The notes under the pieces: model-generated | Told to the model about the DNA's origin: nothing | Database searches by the model: none | Seen by the model: only the letters and a program-made list of their open reading frames with translations | Part shown: positions 37,085 through 49,738 of the stretch, in pieces | Numbering within the stretch: the stretch's first letter is position 1 | How the letters are laid out: every line of letters begins with the position of its first letter | Assembly (NCBI GenBank): GCA_030141605.1 | Contig: JAQGDQ010000003.1 | Location: 2,189,501 to 2,253,500, forward strand | Direction: 5' to 3' | Origin: Tubiluchus corallicola | Lineage: Eukaryota; Priapulida; Priapulimorpha; Priapulimorphida; Tubiluchidae | DNA: 64,000 bases | Position numbers and translations under genes: made by a program

Positions 37085-37930
37085 CTTTACGGGTCTACCT
37101 AATTTGATTTACGTAGTTTTGGACGCGATAGACATAATTTTGAGCGTCCATTCACAAAACTGACGACATAGTCCGATGGACGTGGTCCATTTACTATTTC
37201 GATGAACTTGTTGCACGAAATTTTGGATGCAATGGACGTAAGTTGAGCACATGTTTGCTAAATTGATGGTCCTACGTAATCTTGGATGTGATGGACGTAA
37301 TTTCATGTATCCATTTGCTAAACTGAAGACCTATTCTGATGTTTTAAGTTGTCATGTCATGATATTATCTTTGTAGCTAGCAGTTATTAGCATTATTATC
37401 ACCTTAAATTTATGTTGGTACTAGTTTTTGCCCCATAGTAATTTAGCATAAACTTATGTAAATATTGTGTCATCCTACTAGAATATTTTGTTGCACTTGT
37501 CAAATTTATATTTTTGTATAATTATAAATTGTATTTCCTATGTATAATTGCCAATGTAATGGAAGGGTATTTGAGCAAATAAACTGAATTGAATTGAATT
37601 GACGGATCTGATCTGATACTATGCTTCAACGTACTGGATGTCCATTTGGTGTGTGTATTTGAATGCAATTTCTGTAATTTCAGGTGTTCATTCACTAATT
37701 AATTTAACTAAAAGAGATCGCTTAAACCTTGACATGGTGGGTTTAATGTTGAGGGCCAGCTGGACGTTAGTTAAATGTGATGGATTCTATATCACATCAC
37801 ATCTTGTTTAGTTTTTGCCTTGGAATTTTTATTTTAACTACGTTCATCACATCCATTAAATTAGTGAACGGATGTCCAATTTATGTCCATTGCATTCATA
37901 TTACGTTTGTCATGTTAATTCATTTAGAAT
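37085..37930. repeat. Fold-back cluster of about 65-bp repeats around a LINE tail
   Basis: On the plus strand at 37110-37345, diverged units share the consensus GATGNNATGGACGTAATTT, then ATCCATTTGCTAAANTGA. At 37735-37915 similar units lie in reverse orientation (CGGATGTCCAATTTATGTCC, ATTGCATTCATATTACG). Between them, about 37350-37602, is a LINE 3' end with AATAAACTGAATTGAATTG. No protein-coding potential is visible. Confidence 0.55.
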
Positions 37931-38014
37931 TTGCCCCACTTTACTCATCTTTCATTGTTCTAATCCTTCAACCAAGTCTCACCTCTAATTCCAGTATATA
38001 TATATATATATATA

Positions 38015-38839
38015 CGATGAAATCATTGAGAACAAATATAATTGTAAACTATTATACGATTGCAGTTTTGCTTAAATACGGCTTTATTGATCAGCAAAAT
38101 AGTTTTAATGGTTTTTTTGAAAGAAATAGGGCTGCTTTTAAAATACTTAGGACTAGAAACAAGGTGTACGCTTGCTCTTTTTTATGGGTGTTAACCCTTG
38201 AGAGATTGCATTTTTTAGTTTTTAATTTTCATTGAGGGCCGAATCTTTACTTTTTCAGAAAAAAATTACACCCGATCTTTGTGATTCTATAGTATTTGAT
38301 TTAAAGCATATGGAGCCTTCTACTTTGTAAAGATAAAAGTTGTAGCAATTTGAAGTGACTATTAGATTATGTTCATAAATTCGAGGTACAACAATTTCTT
38401 GAATTGCCGATTGAATAAATCACACATAGCAACTGCATTCAACAAAAAAATATCTAATTACTATGGTGAAGTTGCTGGAATATTAATCATCATCATATAC
38501 CATTTACGTCTATTTTAGATATTAGGCAGGAGAATTCTAAAATGAAATAAATCTGCCTTTAAGCCAACAATAATCCAGCAAAAAAACAGTCACTGCTATG
38601 CCAGTGGCTTGTCAGCACCACTTCCTACTTGTGAACATGATCAATGGCCAACAGTTTTATATTGAAATCTTCAATGGCAAGCCTATATTCAAATAAAATG
38701 GCTCTTATAAAAGCTTGAAATGGTCACTGTTTAATGCTGCAACTGCAACATTAACATACAAAACAAAATAAGCACAAGGAATGTAAAACTATACATAGTC
38801 CATACTCACAATTTTGCCAGTTTGATTTTCAAGCGCCAC
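38015..38839. other. Spacer downstream of ferroportin
   Basis: This AT-rich sequence starts just after a TA microsatellite (37995-38014). I see no gene. It lies beyond the likely polyadenylation site of ferroportin. Confidence 0.4.
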
Positions 38840-38845
38840 TTTATT
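38840..38845 (-). terminator. Candidate polyadenylation signal of ferroportin
   Basis: AATAAA is present on the minus strand (within GATGAATAAAGTGG), 261 nt past the ferroportin stop codon. The position suits a short 3' UTR. No transcript evidence is available. Confidence 0.35.
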
Positions 38846-39105
38846 CATCTCACATTTTTGTAAGACCAATCTCTTAAAGGTTAAATGATACAAAACCAAT
38901 GCAGAATCAATTTGCTTTAGGAAAGTTCTCGGATGCATAAAAATAAGCACACTTTCACTTCTATTTAATAGATTTTTTATGCAACAGTTATTAAAAAGTG
39001 GCTGAACAGTGCACTTTTATATAGAAAACACTAATTTCATATTTTGTGTTAACTGTAGTCAGAGACTCAAGAGCGCATAATTCATGTGATTTTTGTGGAC
39101 TTTTT

Positions 39106-42100
39106 TCAGTACTTGATTGCATCCGACTTACTTGTTTGTGTGGTCATGTGCCTTTTGGTAAAATATGTACAATATGATACAAAGCCAGATGAAACAAATG
39201 TGAACGAGAAAATGACCAGAAGCCCAAACTGCTGAGGATTGGGAAACAGAATGACAAGAAGAGACTTGAGCATATTCATTTGCATGTTCAGAGACTGTTG
39301 TACCCCAGTGACTATTCCGATCTTTGTTTCATCAACATTTTCTTGTAATATCTGTGTAACGGTGAGATCGATCATCCACAAACCTAAAAATATTAAAAAA
39401 ACGATTTGCTGCCACTACCTTTTGTCTTTGTTCTGATATGTACAAAACCATATTTCTAGAAAACAAGCCATTATGGAAATTACCTTTTTGGCATGCAATT
39501 TTGCAATATTTAATAGCTAAGTTACTTTTGAAATTATATTGAAACTGATTGCTCAGTTAATTATAGACAACCTAATTTTCAATATTGTTATTCGGGATAG
39601 ATTGATCTCACATTCATTTAAGTTTTTGAGACCAAGCATGCCTGAAAGGAAAAAATGTGGAAAAATCAGAACTTAGCCTGGATTTGAACATGGAATCTTT
39701 GAATTCCGGGTTCTGTTTCAGTCTCGATGATTTTCCAATCCTTCCTAGCGATTCATTCATTTGGGCGAAACCTTTCTAGGCACCTTACATTCTGCATTAA
39801 CATTTCTACAAGGACTAAGTTGAGTTGCAGTTCTATTTAATGGCCAAATAAAACTTGTTTGTTATTGTCGCATAAATGTGCATTGCAGTCTTGTAGGTAC
39901 TGCGAAGTGAGTTTAATTAGTTACCTATTCTAGCTGTAACTACACCAGTGAAGAACAAAGCCACGGATATCATTGATTCTGGAGGTGCAGATTTTATTTC
40001 TTCCCAAATTTGAGTGAAGCCATCTGTGGCTTCTGTGCTGCTTTGATTAACAGCTGTGGTTGTTTCAGTTGTATTTTCTGCTTTTGTAAATGTTGCTGTC
40101 AAGTCGAAGGAACTGCCTGGTGCCCACATTGATGCTAGGGACAATATCAGGCAGGCAATCTAACAATATAAATAAGCTTTGTGTTTAGATTTAGAAGTTT
40201 ATCAACAAATGTTGAACAGTTTGAATAAAAATTCATAACGATGTTAGAGTTAAATTTGTACATGGGTAACAATTAAAATATCTAGCCTTTTATGTGCAAA
40301 CATAGTAACGCTATTCGTATTAAGAACTAAGTCACCTGTCCAAGCAATGAAAATAAACCTGTCTTATCCAAGCCTATATGCTTTCTCAGAAGAGGAAAAA
40401 TGAATGTTCCTATAATTCCAGTAACTGCAGCAGCAGCATTGAGAATGCTAAGAAGAAATTCACTCAAGCCTTGGCTGTAACCATAACCTAAAATGTATTA
40501 AAATAACATGTGGAATGTCATTGCTTAGGCAGATACTATTCAGAGTATAAAGACGCCTGTTAAAAGCTATACGTATGTCTAATGAAGTCAGCTTTCATAA
40601 TGATGTTCAAAAGTCATTAATGTGTATTTATTTAATATGAAACAGATTACAAAATTACTTCTATGTGTGTATCACTCTTATTTTAGTTTAGTAAATGCAG
40701 ATGTTGTGTGGGTTGTTTTAAAAATTTAGAATACTGCTGTTTCCCTAGAGTTTGCTTTATTGACAAGGTATATTTCAGTAAAAGATATGCTTGGGATATT
40801 ATTCCATAGTGCTTGGTTTTTGCATGCAAATTTTCACTTTCACAAATGAGACAATCAAATGTCATTGTGACAATAATATTTAACTTCGAGTTTCTAACTT
40901 ACAATTAAAATATTTAAGTACCAATAGTGATATTGTCAAATCCCATAACTGTCATGTAAAGCAGTGCCAGTCCGGCTGGTGCTATGTAGTGATGAAAGTA
41001 TGTGCTCCAGTCTTTGAGTTTCTTACATTTGTTTCTTAAGCAGACTGGCTCTGAATAGATAAATAAACTCTTATAATAGCTATCTTACCGTAATTTGCCT
41101 TACAGGTTACATATGGTCTGTTTTTATTGGTAAAGGTCATGGGCGCCGCTACAGTTTAAAAAATTTAACGCATAAGCAGCTAGCGGGTCTGGTTAATGTA
41201 ATGGGGAGGGGTAATGTATTTTCCTGTACTTAAGCACATTTTGGAGGCCTCAAATGAGATCTAAATTCTGGTACATAGACTTCCTCAAATGCAGAAAAAT
41301 TCTGCTTTAATAAATATATTTTACCTAGGTTTACCTAGGTAATATTCATTGTATTTTATTGTAATCTTAAACCTTAAAAGCAAGTTCTTAATCTTTAAAG
41401 CAAGTTCGTAATACACTGCTGCAGATGACCTGTTACTTAACCTTAATTTATTTAGTGTCAAGATTATCTACCGAGCAAAATGTGGATAGTCAAACATAAA
41501 ACTGATTTGAGACTGTTAAATTTACAGTCCACCCACTTTACATACAAAATTTAATAAGTTGGGTGCCTGCTAATTTTGCCCACCAGGCGCAGCTAAACAG
41601 CAGAACATTTACTGCGTTTTAGAAAATTTTTGCTGTTGTCAGAAGCTGTTTCCTCAGGCAGGTTCACTTGTTTAAAACTAATTATTGTGAAGATAAACAC
41701 GGGTTGATGTGTTTCTTGGTTTACTGCTAAAAATTTTATTTAACCATGATTTTTTTTTAATTTAAGAATTTCTGTGGATGCGCATGCATCAGTGCATCCA
41801 CGTGCCAGCACCCGTGGTAAAGGTAATAGTAAGGTCAGGGTATTGTTCTTCTAAATGCCTGTGTGGTATGCTACATAAGTGTTGCAAATCAACAGTTTCT
41901 TGGTACTCTATGCAGCAGATGACTTTACTATGAAGCATGCCATATTCTGTGTTCAAACAGACCTGTTGTTGAGCCTTAAATTGCTTACCTTTTGAGTGCG
42001 ATTTGGCTTCTTTCTGTGGTATTTCTTGGTTATTATCAATTGTACCATATGTAAGTGACTGCGCGGAACCTGTTTCATCTTTGGTAGTTTGATAATCTGA

Positions 42101-45100
42101 GACTTTACCATATTTTTCATCTGAATCAGTTGTATATATTATAGTATCATGTTTTTAAAATCGGTGTTGTTGCATTGCAAAACTGTTACTGTTTACATGA
42201 AAACATTTTGCACTATGTTAAATATTACACAGTTCTAAAAAAAATTCAAGCACTTAGAAATGATGCCTGTCTTAATTATTATTAATTTTTTTTAAATCTG
42301 TTCAACACCTACCTTCCTTTCTAAGTTTCTTTGCAGCAAGTTTTGGTACCTTATTGAGCAGCTGCCGAAGAAGCAAGTACTCGACGAAAAAAGCAACAAT
42401 AAAATACACGGCTATAAAATAACATGCTACTTGCTGAGACACATATGTCATCAATTGAGCTGTAATTAGAGGTGCCACTATATTTGTTGTGAGGTCGATT
42501 CTTCGCATAATGGAATTGATATCTGAAATAAATATTTGATATCAACAGTGCATCGTTTGGAACAGAAACAGAAGTTTGTAATATTTAGATTATGCATTGT
42601 GCAATGGTCACTTTAAATCTGTCTAACTTCACATCTCACTGGAAAATTTCTAATAAATAGCCAGTAGTCTACCCAATTATTGAAGAAGAAAGCTCAATTC
42701 TGTAACAGGCTATGACCTGGCTAGTTTCTAGCTACACTATTAACTACTAATGTAGACATTACTAAGTCTATAACAACTGATCAGATTTGGAAGCCAATTC
42801 ATTTACTTATTAATTTTGCTATATTTATGTAACAAACTTGTGAGGTGGTATAAAAGCATTTAGCAATATGGTTGATCTTATCCAAAGTCTAATAAATCAA
42901 ACAAGAATGTTTAACTTACTGGACAGACAGTTTGTATCTTTATCTGCACACACTACTACCCAGTCCCATTGTATTGTAATGTTTATAGCTACCATGGCCA
43001 TTCCACTAATGTCTGCCAGCATGATTATCATAGTATCGCATAAAACATTTGCCCATCCATTCCAGGCTTGCTGAATTGTTTTGGGAAATTGCAGAAGCAG
43101 TACGATAATTGCAGAACAGATCACTAAGCTTGAATTCTGTATGAGAAGAATTGACCTAACAGCTGAAAAAGATGAAAAGGGAAGACTCTGAGAATTGGAA
43201 CAAAATTTTAAACTAAAACAGAAATTTATTTGATTATATCTGCATGACATGTTTTTGCTACAACAAGGTTCCCAGTGTGGGAGGAACGAATAAATTGTAT
43301 TCCAAGAAAGAGCTGCTTTTCATGGTAGTAAATGATGTGTGTGTTGCCTTGCCAAGTTTGTAAGTTCTTTTGATAACAAAGAATTCCAAAGCGTCGGCTT
43401 TTCCTTAGAGACCATAATGCTAGTTTTTAGTCAGCTCCAACAGGAACGGATGGTTAAAATAGGGGTCTGTGTACTTCTGTCAGTCCATTCGTTGTCCAGT
43501 GTGTACTATTAGTATTTTGCTTGTATTTCTACAATGAATGATCGGATCAACATGAAACTCAGACGAATAATTCTCTTGGACATGCCAAACAGCCTTCCAC
43601 AATAAAATTTGTGATTTTCAGTGTCTGTCTTAGTTATAGTTAATTAGTTAATTTTCAGAGGCCTAAAATTCTGAAGTTAAACATAAAACTAGTTGCAATA
43701 GTACGAGAGAAAAGCTAGTTGCGTACACTGGACAGAGGGATAGATGCCTGGATAGGACCCCTTTATAAGAGCTGGCATTATATTGTAATTTAAACTCAAA
43801 CCTATACCTACTGTGTACCTCTAAGTCTATTTGTTTTATCCAGCCAGTCTCCAATTAATGCCCCAAATAGCAGAACGCATCCTGAATTAGTAAAGCTATA
43901 TATGGCTGTTAAACGGAAGTTCGATTCCGGGTACAGAGCTACCAGATACACACCAAAAGCGAAACTCCACATTCGAAAGCCCTAAAATAAATGGATAAAA
44001 GGTCAGGGTGTTTACCCTGTTAAAGAGACACTTCATAGTTTTATTATTACTGCCACATTCTTGTTAGGGAACGACGATGCTTGCTTGCACAATGAACTCC
44101 ATCAAAGAGTAACTACCCCTTGTATTCCTAATTCTATAATTATTCTTTATTATCTTTTGCCAAACTTTATAAGCTTTTAAGAAATACAATAGGTCAGTAA
44201 TATATATTGTAAATCCCTAAAAATATTTTTTATTTACCCATGCTGAAACTGTATGACAACAAAAGAGAGGCCACAATTTTTTCCATTGTACTGAACCATC
44301 TTTTTTGTCATTGCTCTCCTTTTCTGTGATATTGGTATGTTCGTGTGCATCCTCTGCAAAATAGTAAAGTTCAAATTTGATTTAAATGAACATGGTTTGT
44401 GCTATACACAGATTTCAGGTTTATGGCCATGTATTATTAATTGATCAAGACTTGTTGCCTGCAGCCTTTTTGCAAGTTGTGGTCACAAAAAGTTTGTCTT
44501 TTTTATTTCTGACAGTTTTGATGTTGGATCTCGATAATTAAAAAAATAGTTGTTTGTCACGGAATTTTTCGCATAAATGAGGGGCTAGGTTAGGATAGAT
44601 GCAATTTAAAGTGCAGTACATATTACTAAGCTAGTTACACATGGCAAAAAATGTGTCTGCAGCAATGGCATATACCATCACAGACAAAAGTTGCCTGCAC
44701 ACCGCAACACAGTAAACATTTTCTAAATGACGTGTGAAAATGAAATCTTGCTTTTAATTGGTCTGATGTGGTTGTGTCTGATGGAAATATTTGTTTATGA
44801 TTTTTCTAGCGTATAGATGAGAAAAATCTGTGTCATTCAAGTTGCCGCACAGATTTTGCCCTCATGTGTCCTGGTATTCTCACACATCCATACACATAAA
44901 GTCAGCGTCCCACTGTTCTTTTCCTCGCAGCTTCTGTCCTACCATCACTCTTTCTGTCTTGCTTCTTCCGCTTAAAACTCAGTAATCATTTTACAAAATA
45001 TTCTTGCTTTAACATTTGCAAAAGTTTGAAGAAAAATGTATAACATGGCCTATTTTTCTTCCATAATACATATAGTTAAAGTGGTGAAGACATGTTACGA

Positions 45101-45148
45101 GACTACTTTATACTTACACAAATAACTCATAATCGTCTTACCATTCAT
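39106..45148 (-). CDS. SLC40A1: Ferroportin (SLC40) family transporter, 10 exons
   Basis: Exons on the minus strand: 45148-45142, 44353-44238, 43981-43819, 43162-42920, 42522-42313, 42120-41989, 41050-40922, 40487-40336, 40159-39925, 39383-39106. They sum to 1665 nt, or 554 aa (human 571), with all phases consistent. Ferroportin exports ferrous iron across the plasma membrane. Recognisable blocks: LIGDWLDKTNRLR, IQNSSLVICSAII, IMRRIDLTTNIVAPLITAQ, YMTVMGFDNITIGYGYSQG, TARIGLWMIDLTVTQILQEN and FPNPQQFGLLVIFSF. A long hydrophilic loop (about residues 235-300) and an N-glycosylation-rich extracellular loop (ENTTETTTAVNQSS) sit where the human protein has its loops. The residues matching human D39, H43, C326 and H507 are Phe43, Ser47, Asn330 and Lys502, so metal binding must differ. 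Exon 1 (ATG AAT G) is short and inferred from phase, donor GTAAGA and context; the other exons are firm. Confidence 0.92.
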
Positions 45149-45613
45149 TTTGCCACTAGATTATAGTTTCTTTATGATAAGCAATTTCCCTGAGTATTTT
45201 AAATAGAGTGTGACACTTTTACATCAGTTATTACTCTTATATCAGTGAAGCAGGAGTCACACCAGTTCTTTACATTGCATTTTACAGCTGCGCCATGTGT
45301 TTGATTTTTTCACAAGTCTGTAGTTAGACTGTACTTGCAACTAACTTGAGTACACAGGGACATGATAACAAACTCTGCCAACTAATGTATCAGATACTAA
45401 ATGTTGTTAACCTTTACTACAGTTCATGATTGTTCATCACTGTACATATAGACCTTAGTTCTTCATGCTGTGTGTTGGACCTTATATGGAAATAGAATAG
45501 TAATTAGAATAGTAATTTAGTTATTTGAAAATACATTTATGCTATATATAGAAACAATAAGAAAAAATATACAGTTAATATTATGATTTAATAATGTCAG
45601 CATGCATATAAAA
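45149..45613. promoter_or_regulatory. Probable bidirectional promoter between ferroportin and SDHD
   Basis: Ferroportin starts leftward at 45148. If the candidate first exon of SDHD is right, that gene starts rightward at 45614, leaving about 465 bp for both promoters. The sequence is AT-rich without a clear TATA box. I see no convincing CAGTG-loop iron-responsive element in the short stretch upstream of the ferroportin ATG. Confidence 0.35.
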
Positions 45614-45629
45614 ATGACAAGAACCAGAA
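45614..45629 (+). CDS. SDHD: Candidate first coding exon of SDHD
   Basis: ATG plus four Thr/Arg codons and one base, followed by a GTAAGA donor. The phase (one base) fits the acceptor at 46574 and would give MTRTRRTYPSLRAY, a basic, acid-free N-terminus suited to mitochondrial import. An upstream in-frame ATG lies at 45602. The only evidence is phase and composition, so another exon elsewhere in 45149-46570 could be the true one. Confidence 0.3.
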
Positions 45630-46573
45630 GTAAGAATTTGTTAGGTGCTTGCGCCATTATAGGCTCATCCTAATAATAATTGAAAAAAGAACAAAAAACG
45701 AGGGTTTTAAGTAGTTTAAAAGGAAAAAGCTGTGCAAAACAGAGACAGAAGTGACTGATAAAAGAATGTTCAAAAAGATAGGAAAAGTGGTTTGTGAAGA
45801 TTCTCCTCAAAGATATCAGAAAGCACTCTGGGTTCTACTCAAAAAAAGAAATCAAGGTTATGACTAATGAGTCACACAGGAACAATATGTAGTTATGGAG
45901 ACTAATTTATATAAGCAGCAAACAGATATCGTTTAACTGACGATTTAATGCGGTATATGTTATAACTGGTATATGTCATCCCCATAATTATGACTATTAG
46001 CTATTTGCACACATTGGCTATTAGCGACTTATACTGGGTTTCGTTATAGTATTTACTACCACCCAGTGTACTAATATGGTTGAAAAATTGTATATCAGAA
46101 TTATCATCTATATTTGCATCAAAATAATTAGGTTAGTGACTGCAAAAATTTGAAGATTGTAAAAATTGTTATAAAGAATAATTCCATTATTAGGAAATCT
46201 GGTACACAATTTAAATTCATTATCGTCTTTAATATGATTGAAGGAAAAGATACTCATTAGGCAGTTGCCACAGACCCATAAATCAGAATTAGTTCTTATA
46301 CGTTCGAAATTGGTATTGGACAAAGGAGTACACTTCAAATGTATCCATGAGACAAGTTGGATGGACTTGGCCTGTTGATATCTAGTTCAATAGTCAATCT
46401 TTGCCTCCATTATGTGTAATCTGCTCATTAATTTGCCTTTGTTTGCCAATTAATTTTTTGTGTTACAAAACAGGTTATGTGTTGAACTTCCTGTGCTACT
46501 GAGTATATACTAAAACTGAATTTAACAATTTTGTAAAGTTTGTTCATAATACGTATTGTTCTTTTATCTTTAG

Positions 46574-49500
46574 GGACATACCCTTCTCTTCGGGCATATA
46601 CACTATTCAAACCAGTCATCCCTGCCACTTCAGCAGGACAAAAGAAACAATTTCATACATCGAATGTAAAAGCTTTAGCTGGAACTATGCAGAATCCAGT
46701 GGGTAAGTATTGAATTTCCCAGATTAAAGTCCAAGACTCCTGTTAGAATTTAATGGCTCATTTGCATGGGAAGTGTAACTTTTGAAAAAGAATAGTCAAA
46801 GTATGCATTGTAATGCATCGTGTGAAAGTTCATAATTAGGCATTTTCAGCTGTATGCGTTTATGGGTTTTCAGGTGGGCTTGTACTGGAGTGGTACGAGT
46901 AGGGCTAGAAATTGTGATCTTTAATGGGAAGGTACTGAGGCATAGAATATGTCATGTGGCAACTCTCAGAAAAGCAAATTGAAGTGTTATGGCAAAAATA
47001 ATGTTTTGGTGGTGAGGTTTTGGTTCGGGGATACTGGAAGTTTGACCTTTGATAAACAATGTGAAAAGCGTTGTGTTTTGCAACATACCATCAGGAACTT
47101 TTTCATGACAAGAGTTAAACTGTGCATACAGTGTAGTCGACATTAGAGATCATATCGAACAAGAGCCACAGCTTAATGATGATGTATGTTTTACAATTTG
47201 CTGACCACCAGGAGTGCAGATAAAAGGCTATAAATTAATGGTTATAATAGAGAACTCAATATACTCATTTTTTGAAGATGACATTTGAGTGATTTTATTT
47301 GATCATACAATATGACCATTTGACATCTTGACACTTATTAAAAGACACTTTACTTGAAATGTTAACGTCCAATGGTCTTCATACACGTGTGTGAATGAAA
47401 GTTACTGATTATTCTAAGATTTATTGGCAAATGGCACATTGTTTGTCAGAAGACAACCAATATTTCATTTTCTGATAAATAAAAAACTAAAAGATTGAAT
47501 GAGTCCATTAAGTTGTTGTGGTAAAATAAAGCAAAATAGGTAACTGTCACTGTCTATCAATAATCTATGTTTTTCTGCCAAAAGAATAAACACATGTTTC
47601 AATCACGATTGCATTATCATTAATAAAATATACAGATTAAACGAGACAAATAGGTACCTTTACATTGTACGTCCCAAAAAATTTTCCACACAGAATTATA
47701 TTACTTAGCATTATACTTACCTGCTTGAAAGACTTGTGTAACTAGAAAAGAAGATTTTTAGTAATTTAAAATGTTGATTGTCTTAGAAATATCACTGACT
47801 CACCTTCCCATCACCGCTGACTCGCCAAAAATGTATTTTTAATCTTATTGACAAGATACAGTAATTTATACTTTTGCTTTGTTAAGCTACAAGTGCTCTG
47901 ACTTTTTTTTCAAAACTTTATGCAATGTTACCTAAACTTGTTTCAAATGACCTACTGTCAAACTGGCTGTGACTAAGGTCATCTCGGGAGTTTAAATCAA
48001 ATTTTATACAATGTTGTTGCTAATACAAGCTCCATGCACAGTAATGTTTAGGTGATACAAAATTTCAAGATGAATTTTTCTAACTTTATGTAAGTAAACG
48101 GTTTTCTTGTGATTTAAGGTTTCCTTAGGTAGATTAGGTGCGTCAATCATTTTCAAAATCTGAATACTTGTAATTCTAAAAGCCACAAAAACATAGTTGT
48201 GATGACAATTCAGAGCAGACAAACATGTCTAATGACACTAACCATCCATCACAAAACTAAATTATATTTAAACCCTTAATTCATGTCTTATTATTTTCAG
48301 GTGAGAATCTGCCTGTATACACTGGACACTGGAAAGCTGAAAAGTATTTAGCTATAGGATTGGCTCTTACTGTGCCGACTGCAATTATTGCACCAAACAA
48401 TGTCATTGACTATGCTTTGGTATCTGGCATGGTTCTTCATGGACACTGGTATGAATTAAATTTTTATTTTTCTCCTAGTCATGATTTACTGTGTCTATTA
48501 AGTGGGATCCATAATTATGAAAGATTTAATGGAGAATGAACGTTGAAATTCAATAGCTGTTCCTTAAGGGAGCATGAAATTTCCTTCTTTTATTTTTGGC
48601 CCATCTGTCCCAACTTCTACTGTCAGATCTGGGGACCATTTCTAATTTTATTTGCATTATAATCATAATCAGTGTTGCTGACAATTGTTTAGTTTTAGTA
48701 TTTACATAAAATGTTCAGATATTTCAGCTTTTTACATTTATTTTTATTTACAAAATGAGTGAACTTAAATAGATATAGAAATAGATATAGAAATATTGAA
48801 ATATTTAAAAATTGAAGTCAAATATAAAACTCTCATTTTTAATTTTTACTTGCCATGTATAAATTATGCATTCTAATTTATGTTATAATGATATTTCTGT
48901 TAACTGAGGTTGTAAACAATCAGTCAGGTGTCACGCTCTCTCTGAAAGTCTTAGAGTAATAACTTACCAACGTTTGATTAATATTGACAAATGAACTTTG
49001 CAAATTTTAATATATTTGTTGCCATTTATTGTATTGCATGCTGGCTGAAAAATCTGATTCTTCAAAGTTTAAATCTGATGTTATATTGGCTGGCTTGCAC
49101 AATTTAATGCATAGTTGCTGTTTACTCAAAAATGCATTGTAAGGTTTTGTGATGTGCTTATTGAAAAGTTTGATGGTGATGCTATATTGATCGAGATTAG
49201 GTAATTGCATTACAAATTAATAACAATTTAGGAATATCACGGGTCATTTTGTGGGTTGATTTTTACCGATGTCCTATATTCAATGAACTGTCATAGGCTT
49301 CCAATGATATTGACTTGCATATATCCTATTATGTTTAGAAAGATGTTCTGCTAAAATATGATCATTTTGCATCACCATTTAAGCATTTAGCTGGAAGTTT
49401 TACTGTCTGCCAAAAACTTACTATTGTCGCTGTACTATATGAATGTGATGATGCATAAATTATTTAAGTGATGTTTTGCAAAATGTTACCGTTTTTCAAC

Positions 49501-49738
49501 CATTGCATTTTGTCTTACTCAGTTATGAAAGTATTGATTATAATTTGCCAAATTTAGGGGCGTTCAAGCTATCATTGGAGATTACGCACATCAGGGAAAG
49601 AAAGGAAGAGCGGCCACACCTTTTTGGACAAATCTCTCGATTGCTGTGTCTGCATTTGCTTTTGCGTCACTGTGTTATTTCAATTACAATGACGTAGGTT
49701 TGACGGGTGCCATACGTTTATTATGGACAATCACGTAA
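46574..49738 (+). CDS. SDHD: Succinate dehydrogenase cytochrome b small subunit (CybS), mitochondrial
   Basis: Exons: 46574-46702, 48301-48448, 49558-49738 (stop TAA), about 152 codons plus the missing 5' end. SDHD anchors complex II (succinate to ubiquinone) in the mitochondrial inner membrane, together with SDHC, and helps bind heme b and quinone. The first listed exon encodes a basic presequence. Then follow TGHWKAEKY, three TM helices, LHGHWGVQAIIGDYAHQGKKG, and the typical C-terminal LCYFNYNDVGLTGA. The first His of LHGHW aligns with the heme b ligand of bacterial SdhD, and the Tyr of GDY with its quinone-site Tyr. Phases join HW-GVQ exactly as in animals. The 5' exon is uncertain (candidate at 45614). 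Confidence 0.9.
46703..48300 (+). other. SDHD intron (1.6 kb)
   Basis: Bounded by GTAAGT and a TTATTTTCAG acceptor. The sequence is AT-rich, and I see no element or exon in it. Confidence 0.7.

Noticed and set aside
39660-39760. GGATTTGAAC, a reverse B-box-like motif suggesting a tRNA or SINE
   Set aside because: I could not find a matching A box or cloverleaf, and no tail or target duplication is visible.
43921-43945. GTTCGATTCCGG, resembling a tRNA B box
   Set aside because: It lies inside ferroportin exon 3 and encodes conserved protein; no cloverleaf can be drawn.
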